Positions 5,174-6,394 of a stretch of DNA of 6,394 bases are shown piece by piece. The DNA comes from Candidatus Sumerlaeota bacterium. GTDB lineage: Bacteria; Sumerlaeota; Sumerlaeia; SLMS01. Both the position numbers and the translations under genes were made by a program. The notes under the pieces are model-generated. The model was not told the origin of the DNA, made no database searches, and saw only the letters and a list, made by a program, of their open reading frames with translations. Every line of letters starts with the position of its first letter. Position 1 is the first letter of the stretch. The stretch lies in the NCBI GenBank assembly GCA_020850785.1, contig JADZDZ010000246.1, forward strand, positions 1 through 6,394, read 5' to 3'.

Positions 5174-6394
5174 ATGATGAGGCCCAATGCGCAGAAATTG
5201 TTGAGGATTTTGGGGATACTAGGAGCTTGTGGCTGCTTGACCACGGTGGCTTTCGCACAGGATCCGCCAACATTCCGGCTCGACACTGCCACAATCACGG
5301 AAGGGCAGACGTCGGCTCAGGTCGGGTTGTACATTTCCGGAGGCGCCGCAAACACGGCGGCCTTCAACGTCACAATCGACGTAACGAATGGCGCCGGCAA
5401 GTTGAACGGCAATATCACGGGAACGAAGGACCCCGCGCTTGCCAGCTACACCTTCGTTGAAAACACCATCGGCAACCAGTACCGCGCGGTGCTCTACGCG
5501 CCAAACGGTTCCACCTTCTTCAACACAACGAGTGAAGTGAAGGTGGCGACGCTGACAATTCCGATCTCCCCCACGGCAACGGCGGGTGATATCGATCTGG
5601 TCATTGCCAACAAGTTTGACTCCGACGGCGTCACGGGCCTTACCGGCCTTGGCGATTCCGCCGGCAACTCAATCCATGGCGCCAATGAAATACCCACGGC
5701 AAACGGAAACCGCCAAATCACCAAAGTCGACGGCAAGGTCACCATTCAGGCGGCCACGCCGGGCACCACGATTCCGTTCTGCGGCTCGAACACCATGCCC
5801 AACGGCTGGCAGTTCGCACAGGTTCTTCCCATTGGTGACGCGGACCACCTGACCAACGTCCAGAACGTCAACGAAGGTCACCAGATCACGCTCAACACGA
5901 AGAACGCCTTCGGCTTCGTCCAGACAATCGACAGCGACGCAACCATCATCCCGTCGCCGGGCAACGGCCAGATTCTGCACTCAACCTGGACGGTTGGATC
6001 CAACCAGTCCTCCGCATTCAACACCATGACGATCCGCCTTCGTGCGGGCGCCCGCGATGCGTCTTTCACGCAGACGCACACCTATCAGGAAGGCAGCCCC
6101 GCCAATACGGCGCCGACCACGGTTCCGCTTAGCACAGATCCCGGGCCGAGGAATCTGGAACTGGTCTACTACTGCCCAGAGTCGATCACGAACAACGTGC
6201 CGACTGCGGCCAGCAACGGCATCATCCTCGCCTTCGACCTGTTGCAGTTCGGTGATTCCGGCACGAACGGCGCCGTCGGCGCGCGTTATGACCTGAAGAG
6301 CGTTACTTACTCGCCGCTCGACCCCGGCACGTTCACGGGCTCGCAGGACATTCTGGACCTGAACTTCGCCTCCGACACGCACGGCTTCACGCCG
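5174..6394 (+). CDS. Secreted modular beta-rich protein with cohesin-like domain (3' truncated by window end)
   Basis: The frame is open from the ATG at 5174 to the last base, 407 codons without a stop, so the gene runs beyond the window. AGGAG (5162-5166) lies 7 bases upstream; an ATG one codon later is a possible alternative. Residues 1-28 form a signal peptide: MMRPNAQK, a hydrophobic core, then AFA before Gln29. A weaker lipobox-like LGAC (16-19) is an alternative. Residues about 34-192 resemble a cohesin-type beta sandwich: RLDTATITEGQTSAQVGLYI, a core VKVATLTIPISPTATAGDIDL, a calcium-loop-like FDSDGV, and closing KVDGKVTIQ. Residues about 205-383 look like a second, jelly-roll-like module (NGWQFAQ, TWTVGSNQSS, MTIRLRAG, FDLLQFGD, YDLKSVTYS). 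At 394-407, LDLNFASDTHGFTP may start another copy. It is probably exported to the cell surface or outside; binding target and total size are unknown. Confidence 0.85.
   Translation, partial: MMRPNAQKLLRILGILGACGCLTTVAFAQDPPTFRLDTATITEGQTSAQVGLYISGGAANTAAFNVTIDVTNGAGKLNGNITGTKDPALASYTFVENTIGNQYRAVLYAPNGSTFFNTTSEVKVATLTIPISPTATAGDIDLVIANKFDSDGVTGLTGLGDSAGNSIHGANEIPTANGNRQITKVDGKVTIQAATPGTTIPFCGSNTMPNGWQFAQVLPIGDADHLTNVQNVNEGHQITLNTKNAFGFVQTIDSDATIIPSPGNGQILHSTWTVGSNQSSAFNTMTIRLRAGARDASFTQTHTYQEGSPANTAPTTVPLSTDPGPRNLELVYYCPESITNNVPTAASNGIILAFDLLQFGDSGTNGAVGARYDLKSVTYSPLDPGTFTGSQDILDLNFASDTHGFTP

Noticed and set aside
5219..5230. LGAC as a lipoprotein signal in the secreted protein
   Set aside because: Gly at -2 is tolerated, but the hydrophobic core before it is short and broken by an Arg; the later AFA before Gln29 is the better cleavage site. 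It is kept only as an alternative.
5170..5460. A 96-codon + strand frame overlapping the start of the secreted-protein gene
   Set aside because: The frame starting at 5174 has the better-spaced Shine-Dalgarno, a signal peptide and 407 uninterrupted codons; the shorter frame has no signal or domain.

Overview
The window looks like chromosomal DNA of a GC-rich, Gram-negative-type bacterium. All recognisable genes lie on the + strand and are tightly packed. Three features point to the PVC / Sumerlaeota / Hydrogenedentota neighbourhood: pseudopilin-like proteins carrying a (A/V)IPSFL-type motif, an ECF sigma factor extended by a membrane segment and extracytoplasmic domains, and a large modular secreted protein with a cohesin-like domain. 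This placement rests on remembered family patterns, not a search, and is tentative.

Layout. Positions 1-64 probably hold the last codons of an upstream gene. Positions 126-596 encode a small membrane-anchored protein whose C-terminal part resembles GspG/pseudopilin proteins but which has no prepilin-peptidase leader. Positions 688-3385 form a compact three-gene unit joined by two ATGA stop/start overlaps: an ECF sigma factor fused to a transmembrane helix and two lipocalin-like beta domains (688-2304), an unrecognised single-pass membrane protein (2301-2729), and a canonical type IV/type II prepilin (2726-3385). An 86-bp gap leads to rmuC (3472-4998). After rmuC come a rho-independent terminator (5057-5083), a possible promoter, and the first 407 codons of a secreted beta-rich protein (5174 to the window end) with no stop inside the window.

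How the genes may work together. The overlaps imply that the sigma factor, the small membrane protein and the prepilin are translated in a coupled way. One reading is an envelope-sensing regulator made together with a surface or secretion-apparatus component; this is inference. RmuC is a probable membrane-anchored nuclease-fold protein linked in other bacteria to genome stability, and its link to the neighbours may be only positional. The terminator separates rmuC from the secreted-protein gene, which therefore looks like its own transcription unit; its alanine codon use also differs clearly from that of rmuC.

No RNA genes, CRISPR arrays, insertion sequences or long DNA repeats were seen. No stretch over 300 bases lacks a gene; the gaps at 65-125, 597-687 and 3386-3471 show no convincing structure beyond ribosome binding sites.
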